DNA of 8,250 bases from NCBI GenBank assembly GCA_031295725.1, contig JAUMNV010000132.1:1-8250 (forward strand), written 5' to 3'. Below are positions 8,111 through 8,250 of this stretch, piece after piece. The DNA comes from Collinsella sp. (GTDB lineage: Bacteria > Actinomycetota > Coriobacteriia > Coriobacteriales > Coriobacteriaceae). Within the stretch, counting starts at the first letter, position 1. Each line of letters begins with the position of its first letter. The position numbers and the translations under genes are program-made. The notes beneath the pieces are model-generated. The model worked only from the letters and a program-made list of their open reading frames with translations, was not told where the DNA came from and did no database searches.

Positions 8111-8250
8111 ATGGACCAGACCGTACCCGCATACGCCGCCGAGGTGGCCGATTACGGGCGCAGCCGCGACCCCGAGCCGGGTGAGGGCGCGCTCGTAAAG
8201 AACGTGCGTCCCGAATCGCCCGCGTGGGATGTGGGTATCGAGCCGGGCAT
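8111..8250 (+). CDS. PDZ-containing protein, probably DUF512/radical-SAM-like (5' part only)
   Basis: Only the first 46 codons are in the window, and the frame is open to the right edge. The ATG lies two bases after the ispH stop. AAGGAG at 8091-8096 precedes it by 14 bases, a little far for an ideal ribosome-binding site. After an acidic, probably disordered start (to about residue 28) comes LVKNVRPESPAWDVGIEPGM. This has the pattern of the first strands of a PDZ domain (V-x-x-V-x-P-x-S-P-A-x-x-x-G-I-x-P-G). In Clostridia and relatives, DUF512 proteins with an N-terminal PDZ and a radical-SAM-like body are often found near ispH and upstream of der, plsY and gpsA, which makes that family the best guess. 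A PDZ serine or metalloprotease is the alternative. That this is a real gene is likely; the family is inferred from a short piece and its context. Confidence 0.6.
   Translation, partial: MDQTVPAYAAEVADYGRSRDPEPGEGALVKNVRPESPAWDVGIEPG

Overview
The window looks like an ordinary, densely packed stretch of core chromosome from a high-GC Gram-positive bacterium. I favour an actinobacterium of the class Coriobacteriia, with Collinsella or a close relative as the best guess. The reasons are strong G/C preference at third codon positions, bacterial Shine-Dalgarno sites, an MEP-pathway ispH, SMC-ScpAB genes, and a gene order (M50 protease, scpA, scpB, rluB, cmk, plsC, ispH) that resembles both Clostridia and Coriobacteriia. 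The taxon is an inference from gene content and base composition. No 16S or other diagnostic marker is present.

Layout. Positions 1-41 hold the 3' half of a tRNA, probably tRNA-Ala(GGC), followed by a clear intrinsic terminator at 57-85. Every protein gene is on the + strand. The first group (117-3123) contains an ABC-F ATPase, a 98-residue two-helix membrane protein that overlaps its 3' end and starts at GTG, and an intramembrane metalloprotease of the M50/site-2 protease type. After an 84-base gap with no terminator comes the second group: scpA, scpB and an RsuA/RluB-type pseudouridine synthase whose start lies inside scpB. A 66-base gap then leads to cmk, plsC and ispH, spaced 2-3 bases apart. 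The 5' end of a further gene runs off the right edge. It is probably a PDZ-containing DUF512/radical-SAM-like protein.

Function. Most of the genes are housekeeping: translation and ribosome function (tRNA, ABC-F, pseudouridine synthase), chromosome segregation (ScpA and ScpB bind SMC), nucleotide supply (CMP kinase), phospholipid synthesis (lysophosphatidate acyltransferase) and isoprenoid precursor synthesis (IspH). Short spacings, two 14-base gene overlaps and Shine-Dalgarno sites inside upstream genes suggest co-transcription and translational coupling.

I found no mobile element, CRISPR array, toxin-antitoxin pair, phage gene or obvious new system. The points most worth a second look are the small membrane protein at 2134-2430 and the Asp-to-Glu change in the HX4D motif of the PlsC-like acyltransferase.
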